A DNA stretch of 64,000 bases, from positions 3,265,001 through 3,329,000 of the forward strand of contig NZ_CP077085.1 in assembly GCF_014268455.2 (NCBI RefSeq). Reading direction: 5' to 3'. The notes under the pieces were generated by a model. It had not been told where the DNA came from and made no database searches. It saw only the letters and a program-made list of their open reading frames with translations. Shown here in pieces: positions 7,836-16,971 of the stretch. Source of the stretch: Pseudomonas shahriarae. GTDB lineage: Bacteria > Pseudomonadota > Gammaproteobacteria > Pseudomonadales > Pseudomonadaceae. Numbering within the stretch: position 1 is the first letter of the stretch; the number at the start of each line of letters is the position of its first letter. The position numbers were made by a program, and so were the translations under genes.

Positions 7836-10100
7836 TTACCAACTGTAGCGCACACCTACGTTGGCACCCCATGGCTGCTCGACCCGGCCACCGCTGCTGT
7901 GCTCTAGGTCGGCGTGCAGTTGCAGGTTTTGCGACAACTTAACCGCGACGCCCGCACCGAACTCGGCGCGTGAACCCGATAGGTCGTTGTTGAACTCATG
8001 GTTGTTCACCGCGACCTTATTGTTGTTGGCAAACTCATGCACCATCGCCGCCCGCAGGTAAGGCTGGAGTACGCTGCCACTGTCGAGCTGGATGTCACGC
8101 CCCACCGTCGCACCGGCCTTGGCCATGATCGAGCGGGTGCGCTCGCCATCGGCGTGCAGGCCATTTTTCATGTTGTAGTTGGCGCCCTGGATCACCACGG
8201 TGGACAGCTGGGCATACGGCTCGACGAAGTAACCGTCGTCCAGCTTGATATTGCGACCGAACTCTGCCGACAGGCCACCGCCGGTGTTGGCGTACTTGCC
8301 CTTGGACTTGGTGCCGTCACTCAAGCCGACCTTGGACTCGTTATGGAAACGGTTGAGCTTGGCCACGGCGTCGAAATACAGACCGCTCTCTTCATCCAGC
8401 CAGGTTGCGTAAGCACCCACGTAGTAGCTCTTCACTGTGCCCGACGTACCGCGCTTTAGGTTCAAGCCCGAAGTACTATGGCCGGCCATCACACCCACCA
8501 GCCACTGGCTGTCGGCCAACGGCGTGTCAGCACCCAGGGTAAAGCCCTGCTGGTTCTGGTTGTAGCCAACCCCGGTGCTCTCGGCCACCTTGTACTTGTT
8601 GCCATAACCACGCATCCACACACCCGCCTGACCAGGCTCGAAACGCAGCTCGCCCATGCGCGTACGCAGGGAAGTCGCCTCGCCGTACCAGACCGTGGGG
8701 GCGGTATTGAACAACGCCATGACCGAGCGAGTAGCCGGGCTGATCACGCGGTTGTTCGGGTCGAGGAACCAATCGGTGCCATCCTTTTTCAGACCATAGG
8801 AATAGGCACCCACGTCGACGACATCGCCCGCCAGTGAGAACTGCGCGTCACCGCCGCCGGTATGCACGATACGAATCGCTTCGGGGCTGACCGGCTCTGT
8901 ACCGCTGGCTGCGAGCAACAGGCTGTGACTGCCGTGGGCTTCGCCGCTGATGTTCAGGAAGTCCGTGACGCCGTTGGCAAAATCGGTACCCATGACGAAG
9001 GTGCCGTTGCCGTCGAGACTGTCCAGGTCCAACTGATAGAACGCATCGGTGTGGCCGAATATCACCGTACCGTCCACCAGGTTCAAGGCACCCACCTGGC
9101 TGTCGGCGGTCAACTCCCAGTACGACCCATTGCCTACGTTCAAGCTGGTGACATTCTGCAGCTGGCCTTTGAGCCCGGAGCTGTTTTCCAGGTTCAAATG
9201 TGCCGTGCTGCCATCTTCGACAATGACGTCGCCTTTCAACCGGCTGCTATCGACATTCATGCTCGCCTGGGCACCGCCGTTGACTTCCAGCAGCACGCCA
9301 TTGCCACCGGTCAGGGTTGAGCCGTTGCGCACGTCGATTTCAACTTCCATCTCCGCGCCAGGGTGACCTTCCACGACAATGGCCGAGCCGTTGCGCCCTT
9401 CGACGCTGGAGTTATCCAGCACCAGTTTGCCGGCATCGCTGCTGCCAGCGTCGTTGGTAAACAACACGCCATTCTTGCCGCCGATGATGCTGCTTTGGCT
9501 GGCAGTCGCCGTTGCACCGTCGAGCCACACGCCATCACTATCGGCGCCGGTGCCTTCGACCACAGTGTTCTGATTGAAGTGCAACTCAGCATTGCCCGTG
9601 GCTACTGCCCCACTCTTTTCCCCCCGGATGATGCTGTTGAACACCTGGGCAATGCCGCCCTTGTCGGAATTGAAACTCTGGTACGCCTGCAGACCGAAAG
9701 TTGTGTGGCTGATGATGGCACTGTTTCGGATGATGGCCGCACTGTCATCCAGGCGCACCGCCCCCCATATCGAGTGGTTGGATTCAACAGTGGCGCCGTC
9801 AACGTTGACGGTGGAGCCCTGCGTCGCACGGATATCTTCGATCCGGCTGCCGGTATTGACATTCAGCGTCGAGTCGTTGGCCAGGATATTTCCGGCGCGA
9901 GCACCGTTGACGGTCAGCTCGGACTTATGATCCAACTGCCAGTCATTTTTCATCTCATGGGGGCCAATGGTCCTTGACTCACCGATCAGTTGATCCGCTT
10001 GGACGCTGGTGTGCATCGCTGCAAGCAGAAGCACGCTAATGGCTGGAACATGCATCATCTTGCTCAAGGGCTTGAGCTCGAATTTGGTAGGTAATGACAT
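7836..10100 (-). CDS. Pertactin-like autotransporter (type Va secretion)
   Basis: Self-secreting surface or exported protein of 754 residues. An N-terminal signal peptide (about residues 1-36, ending SVQA) is followed by a passenger of about 440 residues rich in short G/N/S/T turns (NSIIRGEKSGAVATGN, GRNGSAIVVEGHPG), typical of a right-handed beta-helix with a pertactin-type region. The C-terminal translocator begins near residue 485 (RMGELRFEPGQAGVWMRGYG) and ends in the aromatic GVRYSW expected for outer-membrane barrels. I saw no obvious serine protease or lipase catalytic motif in the passenger, so an adhesin-like role is inferred. The 3' end lies 17 bases from a strong terminator. It is part of the 7-14 kb accessory block. 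Confidence 0.92.
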   Translation of the reverse strand: MSLPTKFELKPLSKMMHVPAISVLLLAAMHTSVQADQLIGESRTIGPHEMKNDWQLDHKSELTVNGARAGNILANDSTLNVNTGSRIEDIRATQGSTVNVDGATVESNHSIWGAVRLDDSAAIIRNSAIISHTTFGLQAYQSFNSDKGGIAQVFNSIIRGEKSGAVATGNAELHFNQNTVVEGTGADSDGVWLDGATATASQSSIIGGKNGVLFTNDAGSSDAGKLVLDNSSVEGRNGSAIVVEGHPGAEMEVEIDVRNGSTLTGGNGVLLEVNGGAQASMNVDSSRLKGDVIVEDGSTAHLNLENSSGLKGQLQNVTSLNVGNGSYWELTADSQVGALNLVDGTVIFGHTDAFYQLDLDSLDGNGTFVMGTDFANGVTDFLNISGEAHGSHSLLLAASGTEPVSPEAIRIVHTGGGDAQFSLAGDVVDVGAYSYGLKKDGTDWFLDPNNRVISPATRSVMALFNTAPTVWYGEATSLRTRMGELRFEPGQAGVWMRGYGNKYKVAESTGVGYNQNQQGFTLGADTPLADSQWLVGVMAGHSTSGLNLKRGTSGTVKSYYVGAYATWLDEESGLYFDAVAKLNRFHNESKVGLSDGTKSKGKYANTGGGLSAEFGRNIKLDDGYFVEPYAQLSTVVIQGANYNMKNGLHADGERTRSIMAKAGATVGRDIQLDSGSVLQPYLRAAMVHEFANNNKVAVNNHEFNNDLSGSRAEFGAGVAVKLSQNLQLHADLEHSSGGRVEQPWGANVGVRYSW

Positions 10101-10316
10101 CGGGGGTTCACTCTCTGGGTAGCGCCTGTAAAAACGGCTTGGCTCGTTCCCGTGGAATGAAGCCTCACCTGTAAGGCGCAGAGGTTACGTAGTGAACGTA
10201 CTGATGACTGTAGGACTAATCCGAGCAAAGCTTAGGTATAGACACCGCAGTGGTATGGAAAACTGCACAACTGGCAAACTGATCCGTCCACAAGCCGTAG
10301 TCCATTGCTACCAGAT
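10101..10316. other. Gap upstream of the autotransporter
   Basis: About 216 bases without a supportable gene. It must carry the autotransporter promoter (minus strand). I see no copy of the bipartite element found at the two other accessory promoters and no clear sigma-70 hexamers. The right edge is the hairpin at 10317-10349. Confidence 0.5.
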
Positions 10317-10349
10317 GCACAAAAGGGAAGCCATGCTTCCCTTTTGTGC
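10317..10349 (-). terminator. Hairpin after the 663-aa unknown gene
   Basis: A perfect 15-base stem (GCACAAAAGGGAAGC / GCTTCCCTTTTGTGC) around a 3-base loop, 40 bases beyond the stop of the minus-strand gene. There is no U-run directly after the stem on the minus strand, so it may be a weak terminator or a 3'-protecting hairpin. Confidence 0.6.
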
Positions 10350-10388
10350 TTTCAGCAGTTTGTAGACTTGGAGGCGTTGATTCGTAGG

Positions 10389-12380
10389 TTAAGCAGGTAT
10401 GCCATCACAGAAAGAGTCAGGGTTGGAGAATATCGTGAATACTTCGGCCAACCGCCCGCGACCGATGCCTCCACCCGCCACGTTCGTGGTGTAGGTGACC
10501 TCGCAAGGGCCGAACGGCGCTTGAGCCAGGAATGGACGGTAAATGATATCGACATAAAAACCGTTGGCCACATCGGCAGCGGTCAAGGGCGCAGTTGTAA
10601 TAGGCTCTACAAAGGGGCCCGGTGGGAGCTGGGGGTACTGGTTGGTGATAGTGACCGTAACCTCCACAGTATTGCCCACTACCAGCCTGACATCGCCCGG
10701 AATGAAAAGCATGGCAGCCAGGACCGGCGGCGAGCCAGGCATCCGTTGTACCAGCGACTGACAGGTCCATTCGCCAGCGATGAGATTCTCATACCTTGCC
10801 GGCGCCAGTTCCACCGTCACGGCATCGATCACATTGACCGTGGTAAGGGGCGACGGGTTCTCATTGATAGTGCCGGGGCCAATGACAGAATAACTGACAG
10901 GCTGCAGATTGTTCCCGTGGCGGGCAACCACCGCCCAGGGAATGATAAACCTCGCGTCCTCGCCAGGAACCGTAGTGCTTAAAGGGAAAGGCCCGACACG
11001 CTCTTTGGAGGCGCCCCAATACAGGTAAAACTCATTGTCTGGATGAGGCAGTGCCGCAATGGTCCAGAGTCGAATCACAATAGTCACAGGTCGGTCCGCA
11101 TCGCCAATGCGCAGGGTATTCAACTCCTGTGAGTCCTCGCCAAACACTTGTGCCGGGTTCAGCCCAGGGTTCATATCGCCTGGTTCCAGTGTGCCCGGCA
11201 GTACAGGCCCTTCTACCGACAAGTCGAGCCGGACGTTTTTAGCGGGTGAGAGGAAGAACACACCGTTGCGATCAGTCCGGTAACGCACGCTTACCGTCTG
11301 AGGACCTAGCGTCGCGGTATAGGCGGCCTTGATCGCATCATTCATATTACTGAAAACTACCGGGAAGCCCGTGAGTTCAGTGGTTTGCGGGCCAAAGGGC
11401 TGGCTTTCCCATTGCGTCTCGAACTTGTCCAGTCCTGTAGCGAAATTAAGATACTGTTCGATATGGAGTTTAATGCCCAGCACAAAGTCCGCAATGCTGA
11501 GCACATCATCAGTGCTACCGTCACGTGGGGCCGGCGCAAGCGGTAGGAATGGCTCCAATAGTACGGGGTCGGTCAGTAACGAGACCGTGCGAAACTCATT
11601 GAACGATGGGCGACTGATATTCCCTGCCCGGTCAACCATGGTGTAGAAAAAATAATAAAGCCCACTCAAGATGATCTGGCCGGCGGGCAGGAAGAAGGTG
11701 CTGTTGTCGGGTGGTGGTAGCAGAGGCACACCTGGGCCGCTCACCAGATACTCTGGTCGTGGGTCCATTACCGGGCTGAAGTAAACGTTAGCTATGTCCC
11801 CCGGTTCGAATCGCCCAGGCTGGGGACTGAAGGTGTTGCGGGGAATAACAATCTCCACGCCGCCATGATTTATCAGGAACGCATTGTCGATAATGGTCCC
11901 CGCTGGCGCATTAGCCAGCATCGGAACGGTGGGTTGTTCACGTGACGACGCTACAGCGTAGGGCGCAATCAGATCGACGCGAAACGCGGCAGGGTTGGAC
12001 TCGTCCCGCGCAGCACCTGGTGCGCCATTGGAATTGCGGTATTGCACGACTTTGATCTCATAAAAGCCATGCGGGAACTCAAACTCGGGAGACGGCGCCG
12101 GAATGTATCTATCGATGATTGCAGGCACGGGGTCCAAGTTGATCTGGAATGGTTCCAGAAAGGGCCGCCAAGTGGGCACCGGATCGGTGGTTGTGCGAAT
12201 TTGAATACCCAGCCAGTCGGTCGGTACCGAGATCCGCCCGGTTCGACACTCCACGGTGATACCCGCACGAGCAACGGCCGCTGGAATAAGACCCGTTGCA
12301 TTATCCAGTGCCTCTGCAATCGTGGGCGCATCAATAACCAAAGTTTCGGATGTAATGGTGACGTCAGGGTTGCTGCTCAT
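10389..12380 (-). CDS. Large hypothetical protein with predicted beta-rich repeats (paralogue of the next gene)
   Basis: I do not recognise a family. The 663-residue protein has no signal peptide, no membrane helix and few charged clusters; it is rich in P, T and V and appears built from Ig-like beta modules. A segment near residues 240-275 (GLYYFFYTMVDRAGNISRP) aligns with the 415-residue neighbour (WIFCFYRLQDRAGNINPMF). Both also open with a short Ser/Thr-rich leader followed by a [AV]IDAP motif. The start at 12380 is supported by AAGGAGAG in front of it. The upstream gap carries only a weak half-match to the shared palindrome (around 12544), so it may be read from the promoter of the preceding gene. 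A tandem-duplicated, possibly secreted or particle-associated protein is one reading, but function is unknown. Confidence 0.75.
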   Translation of the reverse strand: MSSNPDVTITSETLVIDAPTIAEALDNATGLIPAAVARAGITVECRTGRISVPTDWLGIQIRTTTDPVPTWRPFLEPFQINLDPVPAIIDRYIPAPSPEFEFPHGFYEIKVVQYRNSNGAPGAARDESNPAAFRVDLIAPYAVASSREQPTVPMLANAPAGTIIDNAFLINHGGVEIVIPRNTFSPQPGRFEPGDIANVYFSPVMDPRPEYLVSGPGVPLLPPPDNSTFFLPAGQIILSGLYYFFYTMVDRAGNISRPSFNEFRTVSLLTDPVLLEPFLPLAPAPRDGSTDDVLSIADFVLGIKLHIEQYLNFATGLDKFETQWESQPFGPQTTELTGFPVVFSNMNDAIKAAYTATLGPQTVSVRYRTDRNGVFFLSPAKNVRLDLSVEGPVLPGTLEPGDMNPGLNPAQVFGEDSQELNTLRIGDADRPVTIVIRLWTIAALPHPDNEFYLYWGASKERVGPFPLSTTVPGEDARFIIPWAVVARHGNNLQPVSYSVIGPGTINENPSPLTTVNVIDAVTVELAPARYENLIAGEWTCQSLVQRMPGSPPVLAAMLFIPGDVRLVVGNTVEVTVTITNQYPQLPPGPFVEPITTAPLTAADVANGFYVDIIYRPFLAQAPFGPCEVTYTTNVAGGGIGRGRLAEVFTIFSNPDSFCDGIPA

Positions 12381-12605
12381 ATCAGTCTCTCCTTAGTACT
12401 TAATGTAGGCATCGCACAAACACTCATGAAGTGGCCGGACGGCCATCGCCCCGCTGCTTGAGTGACTGCCAGGTGACTGAAATCGCAGCAACACTCTTCC
12501 CAGCCGTATGACATGCGGCCAAACAAACCAACTTTGGATTTACCCGTCAGAAGTTCAGTGAAACGTACGCGGTGTTCCAACACTCATGACGCAAAGCACT
12601 CGCAA
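12381..12605. other. Gap between the two paralogous unknown genes
   Basis: 225 bases without a gene. The 11-mer AACACTCATGA occurs twice (12419-12429 and 12579-12589). A partial match to the palindrome half-site (CCGTCAGAA) starts at 12544. No terminator hairpin is obvious, so readthrough from the upstream gene is possible. Confidence 0.4.
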
Positions 12606-13853
12606 TCAGGGTTCTGGGCCATTGCCGTCAATCCAGCAGTAGATGGGGTTTGGCGGGGGGGGCGAGGTATTCACTACCCGATCGAAGGGCACATACCTAG
12701 AAGCAGACCGGCCAATGATCACGCCTCCCCTGGACACCGTGTAATGAGCTTCTCCTCCGGCGTTTTTTTTCAGGGGCCGAATCAAGCGCTCGACATCGAG
12801 TATCCAGAAGGCATAGCCGGACGCATCGCTGACCTCATCCCAGTAATGCGTGAGGGTTTCCACGATATTGGGGTCTGGATTGACATCCGGGTACAGCCCG
12901 TACCCCTGGAACCGCAGCGTAATCAGATCACCAGAACGGATGTCCGCGTGAGGGGCTATGAACACCTCGACACCGAACCAGATCGGAGGCTGGGTGCTGC
13001 AGGTCAAGTAGCCGTTAGGATGCAACTCCGATTGCGGGAAACGGGGCCGAGGGTAGTTGGAGGGCGGAAGGTCGGTTTGCAGCCTGACTTGCGCCACCAG
13101 TGAAAACATCGGATTGATGTTGCCGGCACGGTCTTGCAGGCGATAGAAGCAGAAGATCCAGAGCGCCCCCGGAAAACGACGGAACACCTCGCTGGGCACG
13201 TCCACGAATATGCGGCCGGTGGCGCTGGCCAACGGTGCAGAAACCAGGGTCGGCGCGCCGGTTGGCAAGATATTCATGTCTGAAAAATACATCGGCACCT
13301 GATCACCCACCTCACGCCCCAAATATCCCTGCGGGATTTCCATGGGCACCAGCGGGTTGGCGACCAGGTAGGCCTCGGTAATCGGATCAATGGGAAAAAT
13401 GGCCGGTGGCAGCAACGCGCCGCCACCGGGCGCATCGCGGTCGATCCTGATCGTCACAACCTCAGAGCTATCGACGCTGGGGCTGTTCGGCGTGCCGTTA
13501 TGGATGCGAAACGTCAGATCAATAATTGCACTGTTCAGCAGGAATGCCTGGGGTATCTGCATCGGGTAGGGAAAGTCGGCGGCCGTCATCGGGTTAGGCA
13601 GCAACACCGGTGGCGTGTCGACCGGGCGGGCACCGCGGACGCTCCACTCGAACACCACATATTGGTCTCTGCCCGGACCCGGTAGAAACGCCCAGGGAGT
13701 GGGAATCAAAAGCTGTAGATCAGAGAAGTAAAATTGCACCGGCACCAACCCATCAGGCAGCGCGTCGACGACGATGGGCGCGTCAATCGCCAGGCTGCCT
13801 CCTGGGCCTTGGGGGCCATTCGCGCTCGATTGGCCAGCATTGTGGGTGCTCAT
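12606..13853 (-). CDS. Hypothetical 415-aa protein with predicted beta-sandwich modules
   Basis: I do not recognise a family. The 415 residues lack a signal peptide and membrane helices. After a short G/S/N/Q-rich leader comes SLAIDAPIVVDALPDGLVPV, then alternating beta-like segments with a RLQDRAGNINP motif (about residue 240) shared with the 663-residue protein downstream. The C-terminal region contains a ...YCWIDGNG ending. The ATG at 13853 is preceded by GGGAGG at good spacing. Its promoter region contains the palindrome + 35 + AACAGAGCC element also found before the gene at 7307. Together these suggest a small regulon of lineage-specific proteins. The role is unknown; Ig-like cell-contact, toxin-associated or storage functions cannot be distinguished by eye. 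Confidence 0.75.
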   Translation of the reverse strand: MSTHNAGQSSANGPQGPGGSLAIDAPIVVDALPDGLVPVQFYFSDLQLLIPTPWAFLPGPGRDQYVVFEWSVRGARPVDTPPVLLPNPMTAADFPYPMQIPQAFLLNSAIIDLTFRIHNGTPNSPSVDSSEVVTIRIDRDAPGGGALLPPAIFPIDPITEAYLVANPLVPMEIPQGYLGREVGDQVPMYFSDMNILPTGAPTLVSAPLASATGRIFVDVPSEVFRRFPGALWIFCFYRLQDRAGNINPMFSLVAQVRLQTDLPPSNYPRPRFPQSELHPNGYLTCSTQPPIWFGVEVFIAPHADIRSGDLITLRFQGYGLYPDVNPDPNIVETLTHYWDEVSDASGYAFWILDVERLIRPLKKNAGGEAHYTVSRGGVIIGRSASRYVPFDRVVNTSPPPPNPIYCWIDGNGPEP

Positions 13854-13901
13854 CCAAACCTCCCTCTACACGCCTATGCATCACCTGATCACGGCGCTTG
13901 C

Positions 13902-13961
13902 GGCTCTGTTGGGGCAATTGAACACCTCCTGTGGTACTGCGGATACTGTCAGAACTAACAG
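13902..13961 (-). promoter_or_regulatory. Bipartite upstream element, copy 2 (minus strand)
   Basis: Read on the minus strand, CTGTTAGTTCTGACAG (13961-13946) is followed after exactly 35 bases by AACAGAGCC (13910-13902). The 16-base palindrome is identical to that at 7199-7214. The intervening 35 bases are not conserved, so the match is not a simple duplication. The element sits about 93 bases before the start codon of the 415-residue gene. Confidence 0.6.
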
Positions 13962-14051
13962 GTGCGCTCGCCGCTCGTCGGTTTGAGCGGCCTGACTTCA
14001 TACCGATCCCAACAAATATTTTCTTGACGAGAGTGGCTGACTGGTGTTTTC

Positions 14052-14065
14052 TGAAACCGGTTTCA
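14052..14065. promoter_or_regulatory. PtxS operator upstream of ptxS
   Basis: TGAAACCGGTTTCA is a perfect 14-base palindrome, identical to the operator described for PtxS of Pseudomonas. It lies 45 bases before the chosen ptxS start and indicates autoregulation, relieved by 2-ketogluconate. Confidence 0.9.
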
Positions 14066-14110
14066 ATGCCCAGCGCACTGCCACCTCACACTAATAAGAA
14101 AGGCCCCGCC

Positions 14111-15130
14111 GTGACTTCATTCTCCGCCGCCCAGCGCAGCCGCGTGACCATGCTTGATGTAGCCCAACGCGCCGGCGTATCCAAGGCCAGTGTGTCGCGC
14201 TTTATCGGCGACGACCGCGCCCTGCTGTCCGACGCCATCGCCCAACGTATCGAACAGGCTATTGATGACCTGGGCTACCGCCCCAACCAGATGGCCCGTG
14301 GCCTGAAACGTGGACGCACGCGCCTGATCGGCATGCTGGTAGCGGATATCCGCAACCCCTATTCGATTGCCGTGATGCATGGCGTGGAAACCGCCTGCCG
14401 ACAGCACGGCTACAGCCTGGTGGTGTGCAACACCGACCGCGATGACGAGCAGGAGCGCCAGCACCTGGCGGCGTTGCGCGCCTATAACATCGAAGGCCTG
14501 ATCGTGAATACCCTGGGCCATCACCGCGACCAGTTACTGGAGCTGCAACGGGAAATGCCCCTGGTGCTGGTGGACCGTAAGGTCGAGGCGCTGCACAGCG
14601 ACCTGGTGGGCCTGGATAACCCACTGGCCGTGGGCATGGCCCTGGATCACCTGGAGCAACAGGGCTATCGGGATATTTTGCTGATCAGCGAGGCCGCCGA
14701 TGGCACCAGCTCGCGGATTGAGCGCATGGACAGTTTCCAGGCCCAGATCAGCCGTCGCAAAAAAATGCACGGCGCTGTACTGGAGATAGACCTCGACCTG
14801 CCCCAGCGTTTGCAGACGTTTCTGGGCGCAGGCCAAGCCGGGCCCAAAGCCTTGTTCTGTGCCAACGGCATTGCCGCGCTGGCCTGTAGCAAAGCCCTGC
14901 GCGAGTTGGGTTGCCGATTGTTCGAGGACGTTGGCTTGATCGCCCTGGATGACCTGGAGTGGTACCCACTGGTAGGCAGCGGCATCACCGCCCTGGCCCA
15001 GCCGACCGAAGCCATTGGCGCCAGCGCTTTTGAGTGCTTGCTCAAGCGGTTGCGCGGCGATACCTCGGCGACCCGTTCCCTGGATTTTGCCCCGCAACTG
15101 ATCGTGCGAGGCTCAACCCAACCCGTGTAG
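14111..15130 (+). CDS. ptxS: LacI-family repressor PtxS of 2-ketogluconate metabolism
   Basis: Transcriptional repressor that releases DNA on binding 2-ketogluconate. I start it at the GTG at 14111, giving 339 residues, the family length, with AAGAAAGG in front. The ATG at 14066 would begin inside or against the operator, and the open frame reaches 13931. Helix-turn-helix TMLDVAQRAGVSKASVSRFI lies at about residues 13-32, followed by the hinge (YRPNQMARGLKRGRT) and a periplasmic-binding-protein-like sensor domain. Its perfect operator occurs both upstream of itself and upstream of kguE, and the kgu operon follows directly. The assignment therefore rests on the family, the operator and the neighbours together. 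Confidence 0.94.
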   Translation: MTSFSAAQRSRVTMLDVAQRAGVSKASVSRFIGDDRALLSDAIAQRIEQAIDDLGYRPNQMARGLKRGRTRLIGMLVADIRNPYSIAVMHGVETACRQHGYSLVVCNTDRDDEQERQHLAALRAYNIEGLIVNTLGHHRDQLLELQREMPLVLVDRKVEALHSDLVGLDNPLAVGMALDHLEQQGYRDILLISEAADGTSSRIERMDSFQAQISRRKKMHGAVLEIDLDLPQRLQTFLGAGQAGPKALFCANGIAALACSKALRELGCRLFEDVGLIALDDLEWYPLVGSGITALAQPTEAIGASAFECLLKRLRGDTSATRSLDFAPQLIVRGSTQPV

Positions 15131-15158
15131 GCATAACCGCCTGCACGGGCATTTTTTT
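15122..15158 (+). terminator. Intrinsic terminator overlapping the ptxS stop codon
   Basis: The stem CCCGTGTAGGC / GCCTGCACGGG (one G-U pair) has a 6-base loop and is followed by seven T residues. The stem contains the ptxS stop codon. It separates ptxS from the kgu operon. Confidence 0.85.
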
Positions 15159-15167
15159 ATCTACAAA

Positions 15168-15181
15168 TGAAACCGGTTTCA
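15168..15181. promoter_or_regulatory. PtxS operator upstream of kguE
   Basis: A second perfect TGAAACCGGTTTCA, 13 bases before the kguE start and just after the ptxS terminator. Its position would block both transcription initiation and the ribosome-binding region of the kgu transcript. Confidence 0.9.
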
Positions 15182-15194
15182 GAGATCAATAAAA

Positions 15195-15977
15195 ATGCAT
15201 AGATATCCCGTTTCCATCAGCCTTTCCAGCTACGGCGCCGACCTGGTTCGCCAGCGCGGCCAGTTGAGTTTCGTCGAGCTGCTGGCCGCTGCCGGGGCCA
15301 GGCGTATTGAATGGCGTGAAGAACTGCTGACCAGCGAACAACCCGGCGAACTGGCCCAGGCCGCCGCCGCGCAAGATCTGGAGTGTGTGTTTTCGTCGCC
15401 CCTGGAGCTGTGGGTCGCCGGGCGTGCCCAAGCCAATTCGGAGCTGGCCGCCACCCTCGACCGGGCCCAGGCGTTCGGTGCGCGCTGGTTGAAGGTTTCG
15501 CTGGGTTACTTCACCGACACCAACGACCTGCACAGCCTCAGCGCCCTGCTCAACCGCCACCCGGTGCGCTTGTTGGTGGAAAACGACCAGACCCTGCACG
15601 GCGGGCGCATCGAGCCGATGCAACGCTTCTTCGATGAAGCCGAGCGCCTGGCGGTGCCGGTGAAAATGACCTTCGATATCGGCAACTGGCACTGGCAAGA
15701 CCAGTCCGCACGTACCGCCGCTCGCTTGCTGGGCCGGCATGTGGATTACCTGCATTGCAAGGCCGTGGCCCGCCGCGCCGACGGCAAGTTGGTAGCCCTG
15801 CCGCCCGGCAGCGCCGACCTGCATCTATGGGAACAATTGCTGCAGTTGATGCCCCAAGGTATCAGCCGCGCGGTGGAATTCCCGCTGCAAGGCGACGACT
15901 TGGTGGCGGTCACCGCCGAGCAGGTCACCGCCCTCGCCCACCTTGGCCAACCGCGTGTGGAGAATGCCCATGTCTGA
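15195..15977 (+). CDS. kguE: Sugar-phosphate isomerase/epimerase-family protein KguE
   Basis: First gene of the 2-ketogluconate utilisation operon. The 260-residue protein has the xylose isomerase-like TIM-barrel pattern, with acidic metal-ligand positions in RLLVENDQT (about 135), [10 protein letters not shown] (about 160) and a His in YLHCKAV (about 190). KguE is always found with kguK, kguT and kguD; its exact reaction is not settled. The start follows the PtxS operator closely and has only a weak ribosome site. The 3' end overlaps kguK by 8 bases, indicating translational coupling. Confidence 0.9.
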   Translation: MHRYPVSISLSSYGADLVRQRGQLSFVELLAAAGARRIEWREELLTSEQPGELAQAAAAQDLECVFSSPLELWVAGRAQANSELAATLDRAQAFGARWLKVSLGYFTDTNDLHSLSALLNRHPVRLLVENDQTLHGGRIEPMQRFFDEAERLAVPVKMTFDIGNWHWQDQSARTAARLLGRHVDYLHCKAVARRADGKLVALPPGSADLHLWEQLLQLMPQGISRAVEFPLQGDDLVAVTAEQVTALAHLGQPRVENAHV

Positions 15978-16914
15978 GATCGATATCCTCTCGTTCGGCG
16001 AAACCATGGCGATGTTTGTCGCCGAGCAAACCGGCGACCTGGCCCAGGTCGGCCACTTCGAAAAGCGCATCGCCGGGGCCGACAGTAACGTGGCGATCGG
16101 GTTGTTACGCCTGGGCTTCAACGTCGCCTGGCTGAGCCGGGTCGGTCATGACTCATTGGGGCGGTTTGTGGTCGCGGCCCTGGAGCGTGAAGGCCTGGAT
16201 TGCCGGCATGTGGCGGTGGATCCCGCGCACCCCACCGGCTTTCAGCTCAAGTCCCGGGAAGAGAGCGGCGACGATCCTCAGGTCGAGTATTTCCGGCGTG
16301 GCTCGGCGGCCAGTCACTTGTCCAGCGCCGCAATCACTCCAGAATTGCTAACGGCGCGCCATCTGCACGCCACCGGGATTCCGCCGGCGCTGTCGGACGC
16401 CACCGCCGAACTGTCGCGCGAGTTGATGAGCCAGATGCGCGCGGCCGGCCGCAGTGTGTCCTTTGACCCGAACCTGCGCCCTTCGCTATGGCCCAGCGAG
16501 CAAAAAATGATCCGCGAAGTCAACGCCCTGGCCGGCCTGGCGCATTGGGTATTGCCGGGCCTGAGCGAAGGTCGGCTGCTGACCGGTTTCGAAGATCCCG
16601 GGGATATTGCCGCCTTCTACCTCGACCTGGGCGTGGAAGCCGTAGCCATCAAGCTCGGCCCCCACGGTGCCTACTACCGCAGCCAGCTGGACCAGGGCTT
16701 TGTCGCCGCCGTGCCGGTGGCCAAGGTGGTGGACACGGTGGGAGCCGGCGACGGCTTTGCGGTGGGCCTGATCAGCGCCCTCCTGGAAAACCTCAGCCTG
16801 GCCCAGGCGGTACAGCGCGCCAACTGGATCGGCAGCCGCGCAGTACAGAGTCGCGGCGATATGGAAGGCCTGCCCCTGCGCGCCGACCTGCCCGCCTGGC
16901 AAAAAGCCGGCTGA
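15970..16914 (+). CDS. kguK: 2-ketogluconate kinase (PfkB family)
   Basis: Phosphorylates 2-ketogluconate to 2-keto-6-phosphogluconate in the cytoplasm. The 314-residue ribokinase/PfkB fold has the N-terminal GETMAMF region, the [14 protein letters not shown] substrate segment, and the C-terminal signature [15 protein letters not shown] with the catalytic Asp near residue 260. I start at the ATG at 15970, inside the end of kguE; an upstream in-frame ATG exists at 15964. Operon position between kguE and kguT fixes the substrate better than the sequence alone, since PfkB members vary. Confidence 0.92.
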   Translation: MSEIDILSFGETMAMFVAEQTGDLAQVGHFEKRIAGADSNVAIGLLRLGFNVAWLSRVGHDSLGRFVVAALEREGLDCRHVAVDPAHPTGFQLKSREESGDDPQVEYFRRGSAASHLSSAAITPELLTARHLHATGIPPALSDATAELSRELMSQMRAAGRSVSFDPNLRPSLWPSEQKMIREVNALAGLAHWVLPGLSEGRLLTGFEDPGDIAAFYLDLGVEAVAIKLGPHGAYYRSQLDQGFVAAVPVAKVVDTVGAGDGFAVGLISALLENLSLAQAVQRANWIGSRAVQSRGDMEGLPLRADLPAWQKAG

Positions 16915-16971
16915 TCCGGACCGACAACCGTTACCTGTTGCCACAACTACAACAAGCTCAGGAGCAACCCC

